Positions 1-8,750 of a stretch of DNA of 43,786 nt are shown one piece after another. The position numbers and the translations under genes are program-made. Source of the DNA: SZUA-584 sp964441275 (GTDB taxonomy: Bacteria; Bacillota; Clostridia; Christensenellales; SZUA-584). The stretch lies in NCBI GenBank assembly GCA_964441275.1, contig CAYTUG010000016.1, forward strand, positions 1 to 43,786, in the 5' to 3' direction. A model generated the notes under the pieces. The model was not told where the DNA came from and searched no databases. It was given only the letters and a program-made list of their open reading frames with translations. Position 1 is the first letter of the stretch; every line of letters starts with the position of its first letter.

Positions 1-1255
1 CGCCAAAAACAACGTTTCCGAGTTTTTTTATCAGCGTAATCTCTTTTAGCTCGTTTGTTTTTGCCCTTGCCGCCGCGCGGACGTATCTTCTGCCGTAGCC
101 TTCCAAACAGCCTTCGAAATTCTTTGACGGAGTTTCAAAAATAATCTGTTCGCGCATTCCTATCAGGCTGTTTATGTATTCGCTTTCAAGTTTTCCGCCT
201 AACAAAATCAGCTCGCGCACCCGCTCTTTAGTTATTTTTTTGGGTACGCGGGGTTTTAAACCGTAAGCCTGCGTCTTTTCACGCGCGGAAAACGGAAAAA
301 CATGAATTCGGGAAAATGCCGCTTTTTCTACAAAGCTGAGCGTCTCTTTATGCTGTTTATCCGTTTCCTTCGGAAAACCCGCAATTATGTCAGTTGTAAT
401 AGCGGGTGTCACGAACGCGTTTCTTATATCGTTTATGTATGATAAAAAATCATTGGGCGTATATTTTCTGTTCATATTGCCTAACACTTCTTCCGACCCG
501 CTCTGCAATGAAATGTGAAAATGCTCACACAGGTTAGCCGCGCCGGACGCTTTTTCTAAAAACTTGAAGTTTCCCGGCTCTAAAGAGCCAAGCCTTATTC
601 GGACGCCTTTTATGTGCGCAAGCTGTTCTATCAAATCGCCTAAAAGCTTTCCCTTATAATTGTACGAAGTTAAATGTATGCCTGTAAGAATTATTTCTTT
701 AATATCATTTTGCGCAAAAAGATGCGCTTCAGCAAGCGCATCGTCAAAGTTTCGGGAACGTGAGCGCCCGCGTACATAGGGTATTATGCAATAGCTGCAA
801 AAGCAGTTGCAGCCTTCTTGTATTTTCAGTATGCCTCTGGTGCGGCTTATGTTGCCCGCTGCGCCTATGGTTTCAAACGCGCACCCGTCGAGAGAACAAG
901 TTATATCAATACCGCTTTCCCCTTCGAGCAATCTGAGCGCAATCTCCACAACGCGCGCGCGGTCTTGCGTGCCTATAGCTGCCGCAACGCCTTCAATCCG
1001 CATAACAGACTCCGCATCGCGCTGAACAAGGCAGCCCGTAACAATTACACGCCCTAAATCAGCAGCGCGGCGGATAATGGAACGCGATTTTTTATCCGCA
1101 ACCGAAGTAATTGTACATGTATTTACAACAACGATATCTGTTTTTTCACCAAAGCGCGCAATTTCAAATCCGCTCTGTACAAACAACGCCTGCATTGCCG
1201 TGCTGTCATAAGCGTTAACCTTGCACCCCAAAGTGTAAAATGATACTTTTTTCAA
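1..1255 (-). CDS. mtaB: tRNA t6A37 methylthiotransferase MtaB (partial, C-terminus off the left edge)
   Basis: Radical-SAM methylthiotransferase that converts t6A37 to ms2t6A37 in ANN-decoding tRNAs. About 418 codons are present and the frame is open to the window edge. The N-terminal UPF0004 domain shows Cys11 (TLGCKVN), Cys47 (NTCTI) and Cys75 (VTGC), which would bind one FeS cluster. The radical-SAM motif CxxxCxxC is at Cys149/153/156, with an extra Cys151. The segment HVFPFSAR is typical of the MtaB subgroup rather than MiaB. The start is TTG at 1255, overlapping the rsmE stop codon by two bases; it is chosen because the conserved N-terminus begins there. This is the last visible gene of the heat-shock/translation operon. 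The family call is firm; the exact tRNA substrate is inferred from the subgroup. Confidence 0.93.
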   Translation of the reverse strand, partial: MKKVSFYTLGCKVNAYDSTAMQALFVQSGFEIARFGEKTDIVVVNTCTITSVADKKSRSIIRRAADLGRVIVTGCLVQRDAESVMRIEGVAAAIGTQDRARVVEIALRLLEGESGIDITCSLDGCAFETIGAAGNISRTRGILKIQEGCNCFCSYCIIPYVRGRSRSRNFDDALAEAHLFAQNDIKEIILTGIHLTSYNYKGKLLGDLIEQLAHIKGVRIRLGSLEPGNFKFLEKASGAANLCEHFHISLQSGSEEVLGNMNRKYTPNDFLSYINDIRNAFVTPAITTDIIAGFPKETDKQHKETLSFVEKAAFSRIHVFPFSAREKTQAYGLKPRVPKKITKERVRELILLGGKLESEYINSLIGMREQIIFETPSKNFEGCLEGYGRRYVRAAARAKTNELKEITLIKKLGNVVFG

Positions 1256-1956
1256 TTCGGCTCCATACAATGCATTATAATAGAAAGCGCCGCTACGCTT
1301 GCAGTCTGCGTCCTTAGAATACGCCTGCCAAGAGTAACGGTAACGCCGCCCGATTCCTGCATGTCCGTTATTTCGCTTTGTTCAAAACCGCCTTCCGGGC
1401 CTATAACAACGGCTATATCCGATAGGTCTTTTCCAAGCGCGCACATAAGCGAAGTGTTCCGCTCCCGCTCCCAGCACACTATTAGCTTTTGGTGGTTTTT
1501 CATTTCTTTAAGCGCAAATTGGTAGCTTAATATTTCGTCTATTGCGGGTATTATGCTGCGGCCGCATTGTTTTACCGCCGCTAACGCCACCCGGCCAAGC
1601 CTTACACAGTTATCCGGTTTTTTTACGCACCTTGATGATATAAAAGGCACTATGCGATTAGCTCCAAGCTCTACAGCCTTTTGCACTATCTCTTCCATCT
1701 TGCAAAATTTAGGGTAAGCTTGATACAGCGTTACGTTTGTTTTAGGCTCGGTTGGGTTTTTTTCAATTCTGAGAATATCTGCCTGGACGGTTTTTTCTAT
1801 TTGCGAAATCCGGCAATAATAATCCGCACCCGTTCCGTCAAATCCGATAAACTCATCGCCTGCCCGCATGCGCAACGTGTTTTTCATGTGCGCCGCTTCG
1901 TCATCAGCTATAACAAGCCGGTTTTCTTCAACCGATTGGGCATAAAACCTATGCAA
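1252..1956 (-). CDS. rsmE: 16S rRNA (uracil1498-N3)-methyltransferase RsmE
   Basis: SPOUT-class methyltransferase, 234 residues, expected to methylate N3 of U1498 in helix 44 of 16S rRNA. The C-terminal knot motifs are visible: IGPEGG at residues 185-190 and LGRRILRTQTA at 209-219, which form the SAM pocket. The N-terminal PUA-like part starts MHRFY, standard for the family. The start is TTG at 1956 and overlaps the prmA stop by 8 bp, which implies translational coupling. The order dnaJ-prmA-rsmE-mtaB is common in Bacillota and supports the identification. Confidence 0.95.
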   Translation of the reverse strand: MHRFYAQSVEENRLVIADDEAAHMKNTLRMRAGDEFIGFDGTGADYYCRISQIEKTVQADILRIEKNPTEPKTNVTLYQAYPKFCKMEEIVQKAVELGANRIVPFISSRCVKKPDNCVRLGRVALAAVKQCGRSIIPAIDEILSYQFALKEMKNHQKLIVCWERERNTSLMCALGKDLSDIAVVIGPEGGFEQSEITDMQESGGVTVTLGRRILRTQTASVAALSIIMHCMEPN

Positions 1957-2860
1957 AGCTCTTCACCGCCGATAACGCTACCCATTCGTTTGCGTTCAAA
2001 GTTTCAAGAACGTTATACTTCCTGCTTTTTAAGGATTTTAAAACCTCATCCAGCCGCTCCTTAATAATGCCCGACAAAATGTATATCCCGCCTTCGGTCT
2101 GCAAAGCCCCAACTTTTTTGTTAAGCTTGATTAACGTATCCGCTATAATATTTGCAATTATCAAATCGTAAGGTCCGTCTCCCGCACGCTTAAGCAAATC
2201 GGATTCAAAAACCTCGATATGCGCAGTTCCGTTTGCTTTTGCATTGTCCTTAGCCACGTTCACGCTGACGCTATCGTAATCTAACGCACGGACATATTCT
2301 GCGCCAAGCTTGGCGGCGGCTATTGCAAGGATGCCCGAACCGCAGCCGACGTCGAGCACTGAATTGCCCCGTTTGATATATTTTTGCAGCAGCTCAAGGC
2401 TCATGCTTGTTGTTTCGTGCGTTCCCGAGCCAAAAGCCATACCCGGATCTATCTCTATCACTATATCGTCTTTTTTTGCGCTGTATTGCTCCCATGTCGG
2501 TTTCACAACTATGCGCCCCGCGGCGCGAAAAACCGAAAAATGCTTTCTGAAGTTCTCACTCCAGTCCGCATCCTCTATTGTCTTCGTTTCAAACGTAAGA
2601 TTTTCCGCGCTTGGCGCGCCCAGCAGTTTTAAACTTTCTATGCGCCCGGTGATGTAAGCCTTAACGCGATCAAAATCGTATTCACCGTAATATGCTTTTA
2701 CCGTAACGTTTTCGCCGCTAACCGTTTCGCACGATAGTTTAGAATTCTCATCCGCCCCCCCGGCTATTTCAACCCCGTGAGCGCCCGCATCCAAAAGCAC
2801 GGAAGAGACTATATCGCAAATCTGCTCATTGGCATTTATGCTTACTTGTTTCCAGTTCAT
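1949..2860 (-). CDS. prmA: Ribosomal protein L11 methyltransferase PrmA
   Basis: Class I SAM-dependent methyltransferase, 303 residues, that trimethylates lysines and the N-terminus of ribosomal protein L11. The diagnostic segment DPGMAFGSGTHETT lies at residues 138-151, followed by the SAM-binding motif VLDVGCGSG at 168-176 and the NIIA motif near residue 236. The N-terminal domain recognises L11. Its ATG start shares an ATGA overlap with the dnaJ stop, and its own stop overlaps rsmE. Length and motifs are normal for the family. Confidence 0.95.
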   Translation of the reverse strand: MNWKQVSINANEQICDIVSSVLLDAGAHGVEIAGGADENSKLSCETVSGENVTVKAYYGEYDFDRVKAYITGRIESLKLLGAPSAENLTFETKTIEDADWSENFRKHFSVFRAAGRIVVKPTWEQYSAKKDDIVIEIDPGMAFGSGTHETTSMSLELLQKYIKRGNSVLDVGCGSGILAIAAAKLGAEYVRALDYDSVSVNVAKDNAKANGTAHIEVFESDLLKRAGDGPYDLIIANIIADTLIKLNKKVGALQTEGGIYILSGIIKERLDEVLKSLKSRKYNVLETLNANEWVALSAVKSFA

Positions 2861-3960
2861 TTGCCTAATACTCTTTCAAAAAAAGTTGTTTCTTTCTTTT
2901 CGAGTTTGCTAAACTCACGCAGCAGCGTTTTTTGCTTTTCGCTCAGCTTTTTTGGCACCTCAACTTTAACCTGCACATAAAGGCTGCCCTTTTTTGTAGA
3001 ATTAAGATACTTTATTCCCTTATCCTTTAGCCTAAAAACCGTTCCGGTTTGAGTGCCTTCGCTTATCTTATATTTAACCTTACCTTCAAGAGTCGGAACA
3101 GTTATTTGCGCACCGAGCGTTGCGTCTACAAAAGAAATCGGCATCTCAAGTATAAGGTCGTATCCTTCCCTCTTAAAATACTTATGAGGAGAAACCCTTA
3201 CATAGACAAGCAAATCTCCATAAGGACCGCCTCTTTTCCCTGCGCCGCCCTCACCGCGCAAAGTGATAATCTGGTTGTTGTCTATCCCCGCGGGTATATC
3301 TATCTTTAAAGTTTTTTGCTTGGCTACCGCGCCGCGCCCGCCGCAATCGGGGCAAGGATTCCTGTTTATCTTTCCGCTTCCTCCGCAGTCGGGACAATCC
3401 GCAACATTTACAAAACTTCCAAAAGCCGTGTTGCGCTGCTGTCTTATCTGCCCCGCTCCACCGCATGTTTCGCATGTTTTAAGCTCTGTCCCCGCGCGTG
3501 AGCCCGTGCCCTTGCACGACTCGCATTGTACGTCTTTGTTTAGTCTTATTTCTTTGTTTATTCCAAACGCGGCGGCTTCAAAAGATATTTTAAGCTCCAT
3601 TTGCATATCTTGCCCCCGAACCGGGCCGGCGCGCCTTGAAGAGCGCCCGCCCCCGAAAAAAGATTCGAAAATATCCCCGAATCCGCCCATCATATCATCA
3701 AAACCAAAACCGCCGAATCCGCCGCCGTTAAACGCCGCGTGCCCGAAGCTGTCATACTGCTCGCGTTTCTTAGGATCGGACAACACGCTGTAAGCTTCGC
3801 TCGCTTCTTTAAATTTTTCAGCAGCCTTTTCCTTATGCTCGTTAACATCGGGATGATACTGCTTTGCAAGTTTTCTGTATGCTTTTTTAATCTCATCTGT
3901 GCCGGCATTTTTATCAACGCCTAACACCTCGTAATAATCACGTTTCTCAGCCAAAACCAA
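2857..3960 (-). CDS. dnaJ: Chaperone protein DnaJ (Hsp40)
   Basis: Co-chaperone that delivers unfolded proteins to DnaK and stimulates its ATPase; cytoplasmic. The J domain occupies about residues 1-70 with the HPD motif, followed by a Gly/Phe-rich linker. The zinc-binding region has four CxxCxGxG repeats (CESCKGTG, CETCGGAG, CPDCGGSG, CPDCGGRG), and the C-terminal substrate-binding domain is complete. This makes it a type I DnaJ of normal length (367 aa). The start is TTG at 3960, with GAGG seven bases upstream. A second in-frame TTG at 3954 would give the more usual MAEKRDYY start and cannot be excluded. It is fourth in the CIRCE operon. Confidence 0.97.
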   Translation of the reverse strand: MVLAEKRDYYEVLGVDKNAGTDEIKKAYRKLAKQYHPDVNEHKEKAAEKFKEASEAYSVLSDPKKREQYDSFGHAAFNGGGFGGFGFDDMMGGFGDIFESFFGGGRSSRRAGPVRGQDMQMELKISFEAAAFGINKEIRLNKDVQCESCKGTGSRAGTELKTCETCGGAGQIRQQRNTAFGSFVNVADCPDCGGSGKINRNPCPDCGGRGAVAKQKTLKIDIPAGIDNNQIITLRGEGGAGKRGGPYGDLLVYVRVSPHKYFKREGYDLILEMPISFVDATLGAQITVPTLEGKVKYKISEGTQTGTVFRLKDKGIKYLNSTKKGSLYVQVKVEVPKKLSEKQKTLLREFSKLEKKETTFFERVLGK

Positions 3961-4009
3961 AGCACCGCCTCAACAAAATTATACGTTATTATATGCTTTT
4001 TTACATCTT

Positions 4010-4043
4010 AAGAGCCAAAGCATTGGCAAACGCTCTGGCTCTT
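4010..4043 (-). other. Intergenic hairpin between dnaK and dnaJ
   Basis: Arms AAGAGCCA (4010-4017) and TGGCTCTT (4036-4043) are perfectly complementary, and AGC/GCT pairs can extend the stem inwards. Downstream on the minus strand there is no uridine run (AAGATGTAAAAAAGC), so it does not look like a full terminator. An mRNA processing or stability element that sets the dnaK:dnaJ ratio is a reasonable inference. Confidence 0.5.
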
Positions 4044-4063
4044 TTGATAATGTCCGCACATTT

Positions 4064-5902
4064 TTATTTTTCTTTTTTCTCGTCATCGACCACTTCATAA
4101 TCGGCATCGACGACATTATCGTCCGCCGGTTCTTGCGCAGCCTGCGAATCGGCTTGAGCGCCTGCCGCCTGCGCATTTGTATACACCTTCCCAAAAACAT
4201 CGAACGAAACTTTCGAGAGCTTATCGGTTGCAGATTTTATAGCATCCGCATCCGTGCCTTCAAGGGCGGTTTTTACATTGGCAATCTCAGAGTCAATTTT
4301 AGCCTTGTCATCGCTTGAAACTTTATCTCCAAGCTCTTTTAATGTCCTCTCGGTCTGGAATACGAGAGCGTCCGCGTTGTTGCGGATCTCAACCTTTTCT
4401 TTCTCCTCTTTATCCTGCTGAGCGAACTTCTCGGCGTCTTTAACCGCTTTGTCTATATCTTCCTTAGACATGTTTGTAGACGCTGTTATGGTTACTTTTT
4501 GTTCGTTGCCTGTTCCCAAATCCTTGGCGGAAACATGGACTATTCCGTTTGCGTCAATATCAAAACTAACCTCGATTTGCGGAACCCCGCGCGGCGCCGG
4601 CGGGATGCCCGTAAGGTTAAAGCGCCCAAGTGTTTTGTTGTGAGCCGCCATCTCTCTTTCGCCTTGAAGCACATGAATTTCAACGCTTGTCTGGCCGTCT
4701 GCCGCGGTTGAGAAAATCTGGCTCTTTTTAGTCGGTATTGTGGTGTTGCGCTCGATAAGCTTTGTGCAAACTCCGCCTAACGTTTCAATGCCAAGCGAAA
4801 GTGGCGTTACGTCGAGCAACACAATATCATCCACTTCCCCGCCAATTACGCCCGCCTGAATGGCCGCGCCAATCGCCACGCACTCGTCGGGGTTGATGCC
4901 TTTGTACGGCTCTTTGCCCGTTATTTCTTTCACTTTATCCTGCACAGCCGGAATTCTTGTTGAACCGCCCACTAAAATTACCCGCGCGAGATCGCTGACG
5001 CTTATCTTTGCATCCTCAAGCGCTTTTCTTAAAGGTATTGCCGTCTTTTCGACTAAATCCGCCGTAAGCTCGTCAAACTTGGCGCGCGTTACAGTTAAGT
5101 CAAGATGCTTTGGCCCGGAGGCGTCCGCAGTGATAAAAGGCAGATTAACGTTGGCCTGCAGCACTCCCGAGAGCTCAACCTTGGCCTTTTCCGCAGCTTC
5201 GTTTATTCTCTGCATAGCTATTTTATCTTTTGACAAGTCGATTCCGTTCTCTTTTTTAAACTCGGAAACTATATAATCCATAATTTTATGGTCGAAGTCG
5301 TCCCCGCCCAAACGGTTGTTTCCATTTGTTGCGAGCACCTCAAAAACTCCGTCGCCTATTTCCAAAATAGATACGTCGAACGTACCTCCGCCTAAGTCAA
5401 AAACCAATATCTTTTGTTCTATTTCCTTATCAAGCCCGTATGCCAAAGCGGCTGCAGTAGGCTCGTTTATTATTCGCGATACGTTAAGCCCCGCTATGCG
5501 GCCTGCGTCTTTGGTTGCCTGCCGTTGGCTGTCAGTAAAGTATGCGGGAACTGTAATAACCGCGTCTGTTACCGTTTGGCCAAGATACGCTTCCGCATCG
5601 CCTTTTAATTTTTGTAAAATCATCGCCGATATTTCCTGCGGTGAATATGTTTTACCTTCGATATTTATCTTTCTGTCGGTACCCATATCTCTTTTTATAG
5701 AGCCTATTGTCTTTTCAGGGTTGGTTATAGCCTGGTTTTTTGCAACCTTGCCCACCAAACGCTCTCCGCTGTTGGAAAACGCTACAACAGAAGGTGTTGT
5801 TCTGCTTCCCTCCGCATTAACAATAACGGTAGGCTCTCCGCCTTCCATTACCGCAACACACGAATTTGTTGTTCCTAAGTCAATTCCGATTATTTTGCTC
5901 AT
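4064..5902 (-). CDS. dnaK: Chaperone protein DnaK (Hsp70)
   Basis: ATP-dependent Hsp70 chaperone, 612 residues, working with DnaJ and GrpE in the cytoplasm. The nucleotide-binding domain begins IIGIDLGTTNSCVAV and contains DLGGGTFDVS and the VGGSTRIP motif. The substrate-binding domain and an acidic C-terminal tail ending EVVDDEKKEK follow. The stretch after KRDMGTDRK goes directly to SPQEISAMIL, so the roughly 25-residue insert seen in Gram-negative DnaK is missing, a Bacillota-type signature. The start is ATG with a strong GGAGGG ribosome site. It lies 28 bp after grpE. Confidence 0.98.
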   Translation of the reverse strand: MSKIIGIDLGTTNSCVAVMEGGEPTVIVNAEGSRTTPSVVAFSNSGERLVGKVAKNQAITNPEKTIGSIKRDMGTDRKINIEGKTYSPQEISAMILQKLKGDAEAYLGQTVTDAVITVPAYFTDSQRQATKDAGRIAGLNVSRIINEPTAAALAYGLDKEIEQKILVFDLGGGTFDVSILEIGDGVFEVLATNGNNRLGGDDFDHKIMDYIVSEFKKENGIDLSKDKIAMQRINEAAEKAKVELSGVLQANVNLPFITADASGPKHLDLTVTRAKFDELTADLVEKTAIPLRKALEDAKISVSDLARVILVGGSTRIPAVQDKVKEITGKEPYKGINPDECVAIGAAIQAGVIGGEVDDIVLLDVTPLSLGIETLGGVCTKLIERNTTIPTKKSQIFSTAADGQTSVEIHVLQGEREMAAHNKTLGRFNLTGIPPAPRGVPQIEVSFDIDANGIVHVSAKDLGTGNEQKVTITASTNMSKEDIDKAVKDAEKFAQQDKEEKEKVEIRNNADALVFQTERTLKELGDKVSSDDKAKIDSEIANVKTALEGTDADAIKSATDKLSKVSFDVFGKVYTNAQAAGAQADSQAAQEPADDNVVDADYEVVDDEKKEK

Positions 5903-5930
5903 TTCTTTTTCCCTCCTTTATGAAGTTTTA

Positions 5931-6485
5931 TTATTTATTTACCGTAACCATGCTGTGCCTTATTATGCGCTCTCCCATGCTATAGCCCTTTTGTATCACC
6001 GATGCTATGCTTCCCGGGACCGAGCCTTGCTCCGGCTCTACCATCTGTATTGCCTGGTGCAGTTCGGGGTTAAATTCCTCTCCCAATGCCGGTATTTCAT
6101 TAACGCCAATTCTTTCTATGGCATCTCTCATCTGACGGCACACCAACTCAAAACCCGTAAGCAACGCTTTATCCGCAGTTTCTTTATCTATCTGTTCGAA
6201 GGCACAGTCCATACTGTCGAGCACGGGCAACATTTTTTCTATTATGTCATACTGTCCGTCTTTAAACGCTTCCGCACACGATTTTAAAGACCTTTTTTTA
6301 TAATTGTTAAAATCGCTGTACGTTCGCAGATATCTGTCTTTATACTCATCCCGCTCGAGTTGCGCATTCGCAAGCGCATCATTTTGTTTTGTTTCGAGCT
6401 CCTCTAATTGTTCTTCTTCCGCTAAACCTGCAGCAACGTTATTTTCTATTCCATTGTTTTCGTTGTTGATCTTTTCCTCATTCAT
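5931..6485 (-). CDS. grpE: Nucleotide exchange factor GrpE
   Basis: Promotes ADP release from DnaK. The 184-residue protein has an acidic, Asn/Glu-rich N-terminus, a long helical segment for dimerisation, and a C-terminal beta domain with the typical IEKMLPVLDSMDCAF and GVNEIPALGEEFNPELHQAI segments. The start is ATG preceded by AGGGGG. It is second in the hrcA operon, 16 bp after hrcA. Size and order match the family. Confidence 0.96.
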   Translation of the reverse strand: MNEEKINNENNGIENNVAAGLAEEEQLEELETKQNDALANAQLERDEYKDRYLRTYSDFNNYKKRSLKSCAEAFKDGQYDIIEKMLPVLDSMDCAFEQIDKETADKALLTGFELVCRQMRDAIERIGVNEIPALGEEFNPELHQAIQMVEPEQGSVPGSIASVIQKGYSMGERIIRHSMVTVNK

Positions 6486-6501
6486 GCTTGCGCCCCCTTT
6501 A

Positions 6502-7539
6502 TCAATCCGTTTCTATAAAGCTTAAAAGTATCTGGTTTAAACTCTTGCTGACATGCTCGAGTATTGATATAACTTTGGGATAATCCATCCGGGTAGGCCC
6601 TATTACCCCGAAAGAACCTATGGATTTGTCCGCAATTTTGTACGTTGCGGTAACAACGCTTAAATCACACAGTTCTTCCACCTCGTTTTCAGACCCGATA
6701 GTAACGGAAAACTCAAGCTGTGTCGCTTTTTTCATCATTTCGTAAAGCATCTCTTTTGTTTCGAGCACTGAAATTAAATTCTTTGCCTTTTCGATGCTCA
6801 TATATCCCGGGTAATCTATTATATTCTGTGTTCCCCCCAACACTATACCCCGCTCTCCCTGGGGCTCGATGCTCGATTCGATAGAGCTAAATATATTTAC
6901 CACAAATTCGTCGTTGCCCGATAAAACGCCTCTTAAATATCCCTTTATATCTCGGCTTGCTTCGTCCAGCGTTTTCGATGCAAGTTTTTCGGTCAGCATA
7001 CTTGCTATCATTTCAATGTAGTTTGACGAAATACCCTCCGGCACGTTTATAACAGTATCGGTTACAAGCCCCGCGCTTGTCACAACCAAAAGAATTGCCC
7101 TTCTTTCGGTCACCTTAACAAGTTGAATGCGCTTGATTTTAGAGTTTCTCATCTGCGGCTTTAATATCATTGAAATATGATGAGTGGTGTCTGACAGAAC
7201 CTGCGCCGCTTTTTCGATTACCTGGCCGACCTCGGACATCTTGTCTTCAAAATAACGCTTAATATTGTCGGCTTCGGCGCTGTTTAGCTTGACAGCTTTC
7301 ATCAGCCTGTCAACATAGCACCTGTATGCCTTCTGGGAAGGTATCCGGCCGGCGGACGTATGAGGCTGTTCCAGAAAGCCCAAATCCTCCAAATCCGCCA
7401 TCTCGTTACGTATTGTTGCTGCCGAAAAATCAATCCCGCGTTTTTTTGAAATAGTACGCGAGCCTATAGGAAGACCGGTCATAATATAATCGTCAATAAC
7501 AGCTTTTAATATGCACAGTTTTCTTTCGCTTAAGTTCAT
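6502..7539 (-). CDS. hrcA: Heat-inducible transcription repressor HrcA
   Basis: Repressor of class I heat-shock genes, 345 residues. The N-terminal winged-helix domain carries the conserved segment PIGSRTISKK and the recognition region around SAATIRNEMADLE. The rest is the GAF-like effector domain through which GroE chaperone is thought to modulate the protein. It is first in its operon, directly behind a CIRCE element and a sigma-A promoter, so autoregulation is expected. The ATG start has a G-rich ribosome site (GGGGGG). Confidence 0.97.
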   Translation of the reverse strand: MNLSERKLCILKAVIDDYIMTGLPIGSRTISKKRGIDFSAATIRNEMADLEDLGFLEQPHTSAGRIPSQKAYRCYVDRLMKAVKLNSAEADNIKRYFEDKMSEVGQVIEKAAQVLSDTTHHISMILKPQMRNSKIKRIQLVKVTERRAILLVVTSAGLVTDTVINVPEGISSNYIEMIASMLTEKLASKTLDEASRDIKGYLRGVLSGNDEFVVNIFSSIESSIEPQGERGIVLGGTQNIIDYPGYMSIEKAKNLISVLETKEMLYEMMKKATQLEFSVTIGSENEVEELCDLSVVTATYKIADKSIGSFGVIGPTRMDYPKVISILEHVSKSLNQILLSFIETD

Positions 7540-7562
7540 GCGGTCCCCCCTCTTAACGTATT

Positions 7563-7591
7563 GTTAGCACTCTATTAAGTCGAGTGCTAAC
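7563..7591 (-). promoter_or_regulatory. CIRCE operator
   Basis: Perfect inverted repeat TTAGCACTC (7564-7572), a 9-bp spacer, then GAGTGCTAA (7582-7590); one further G/C pair extends it to 7563 and 7591. This matches the canonical HrcA-binding CIRCE sequence without mismatch. It lies between the promoter and the hrcA start codon. Confidence 0.98.
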
Positions 7592-7594
7592 ATC

Positions 7595-7623
7595 AAAATA
7601 GCACTTATTTACTGCAAAGTCAA
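7595..7623 (-). promoter_or_regulatory. Sigma-A promoter of the hrcA operon
   Basis: On the minus strand TTGACT (7618-7623), a 17-bp spacer, then TATTTT (7595-7600). The CIRCE element sits immediately downstream, over the expected transcription start. The -35 end is only 8 bp past the hemW stop codon. Confidence 0.85.
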
Positions 7624-7631
7624 GTACCGAT

Positions 7632-8750
7632 TTAGCTTTTAATGAATTCGCATATAAGGGCGTTTTGCATGTCAAACCCCTTTATTGTCGGCCTTATACT
7701 CATTTTATCAATATGTATGAGCCCTGCCGATTTTGTGATGTCGATCGCTTTTTTATATTGCAAAGCAAAATCTTTATTAAAGCGGCTATTGTAATCCTTA
7801 AAATCTATACCCGTTGCCAAACGAAGACGCAGCATTATATATTCGCATTCCCTTTCTGCGTGCTCAATTCTCTTTTTTGCTGCTATCGGGGAACAGCCGT
7901 TGCCTACAGCCTTTAAATAGCCGTCAATAGTTTCAATATTGGAAAACCTTGCATTATCTATCAGCGAATGTGCGGCGCATCCTAACCCTAAGTATTCCGC
8001 CCCCGCCCAATACTTGATATTGTGCATGCACTCAAACCCGGGCAACGCAAAATTGGATGTTTCGTAATGAATGTATTTTAACTTTTCCAATGTTTTTATC
8101 GCGCCGTGGTACATTGCCCTGTCCGCGCTTTCATCGGCTCCCAAAAAGGTTTTTGCCAGTTTTGTGCTGCTTTCCACATCCAAAGAATAAGCCGAAATGT
8201 GGTGCGGCTTAATCGATGCGATCCGGTTAACAGTCTCTAAAAAATTGTTAACCGTTTGCCCCGGCAACCCAAAAATGGTATCAATGCTGATGTTGCCAAG
8301 CTTTGATTTCGCTATATCATACGCCTTAACAAAATCGTTCCATGTATGGCGCCTTCCTATGCGCTTTAGTATTTTATCATCATGCGTCTGCAATCCAATG
8401 CTTATTCGGTTTATCCCTATTTTTTCGTAATCATATATTTTTTCTGCGTTTAGCGTTTCCGGATTGGCTTCAATGCTAAACTCTTTTACTTCGAACTTAA
8501 ACGCTTTTTTAAGTCCATTTACAAGTTTAGCAATGTGCGAACTTTCAAGTACGCTCGGCGTGCCTCCCCCTATAAATACAGTATCGACAACGCATTCTTT
8601 GAGCAGCTTTTTATATTGGTACGCCTCGTCTATTACCGCCAAAATATATTGCCCGAATTTATGCTCCATGCAAGGGTATGAAATAAAGCTACAATAATAG
8701 CATTTGCGCGTGCAAAACGGTATATGAACGTAAATCCCCAAGCTGCGCAT
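7632..8750 (-). CDS. hemW: Radical SAM protein HemW (heme chaperone)
   Basis: 372-residue HemN-like radical-SAM protein. The cluster motif CxxxCxxC is at Cys13, Cys17 and Cys20 (CTRKCYYC), followed by FIGGGTPS. Members of this size next to lepA are HemW, a heme-binding chaperone for respiratory proteins, and not the coproporphyrinogen dehydrogenase HemN they were once annotated as. It is transcribed with lepA; the ATG start overlaps the lepA stop by one base (TGATG). HemW rather than HemN is inferred from length and context. Confidence 0.9.
   Translation of the reverse strand: MRSLGIYVHIPFCTRKCYYCSFISYPCMEHKFGQYILAVIDEAYQYKKLLKECVVDTVFIGGGTPSVLESSHIAKLVNGLKKAFKFEVKEFSIEANPETLNAEKIYDYEKIGINRISIGLQTHDDKILKRIGRRHTWNDFVKAYDIAKSKLGNISIDTIFGLPGQTVNNFLETVNRIASIKPHHISAYSLDVESSTKLAKTFLGADESADRAMYHGAIKTLEKLKYIHYETSNFALPGFECMHNIKYWAGAEYLGLGCAAHSLIDNARFSNIETIDGYLKAVGNGCSPIAAKKRIEHAERECEYIMLRLRLATGIDFKDYNSRFNKDFALQYKKAIDITKSAGLIHIDKMSIRPTIKGFDMQNALICEFIKS

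Noticed and set aside
5316..6287. 323-codon plus-strand frame opposite dnaK and grpE
   Set aside because: Antisense shadow of two certain genes; the length comes from codon bias of the opposite strand.
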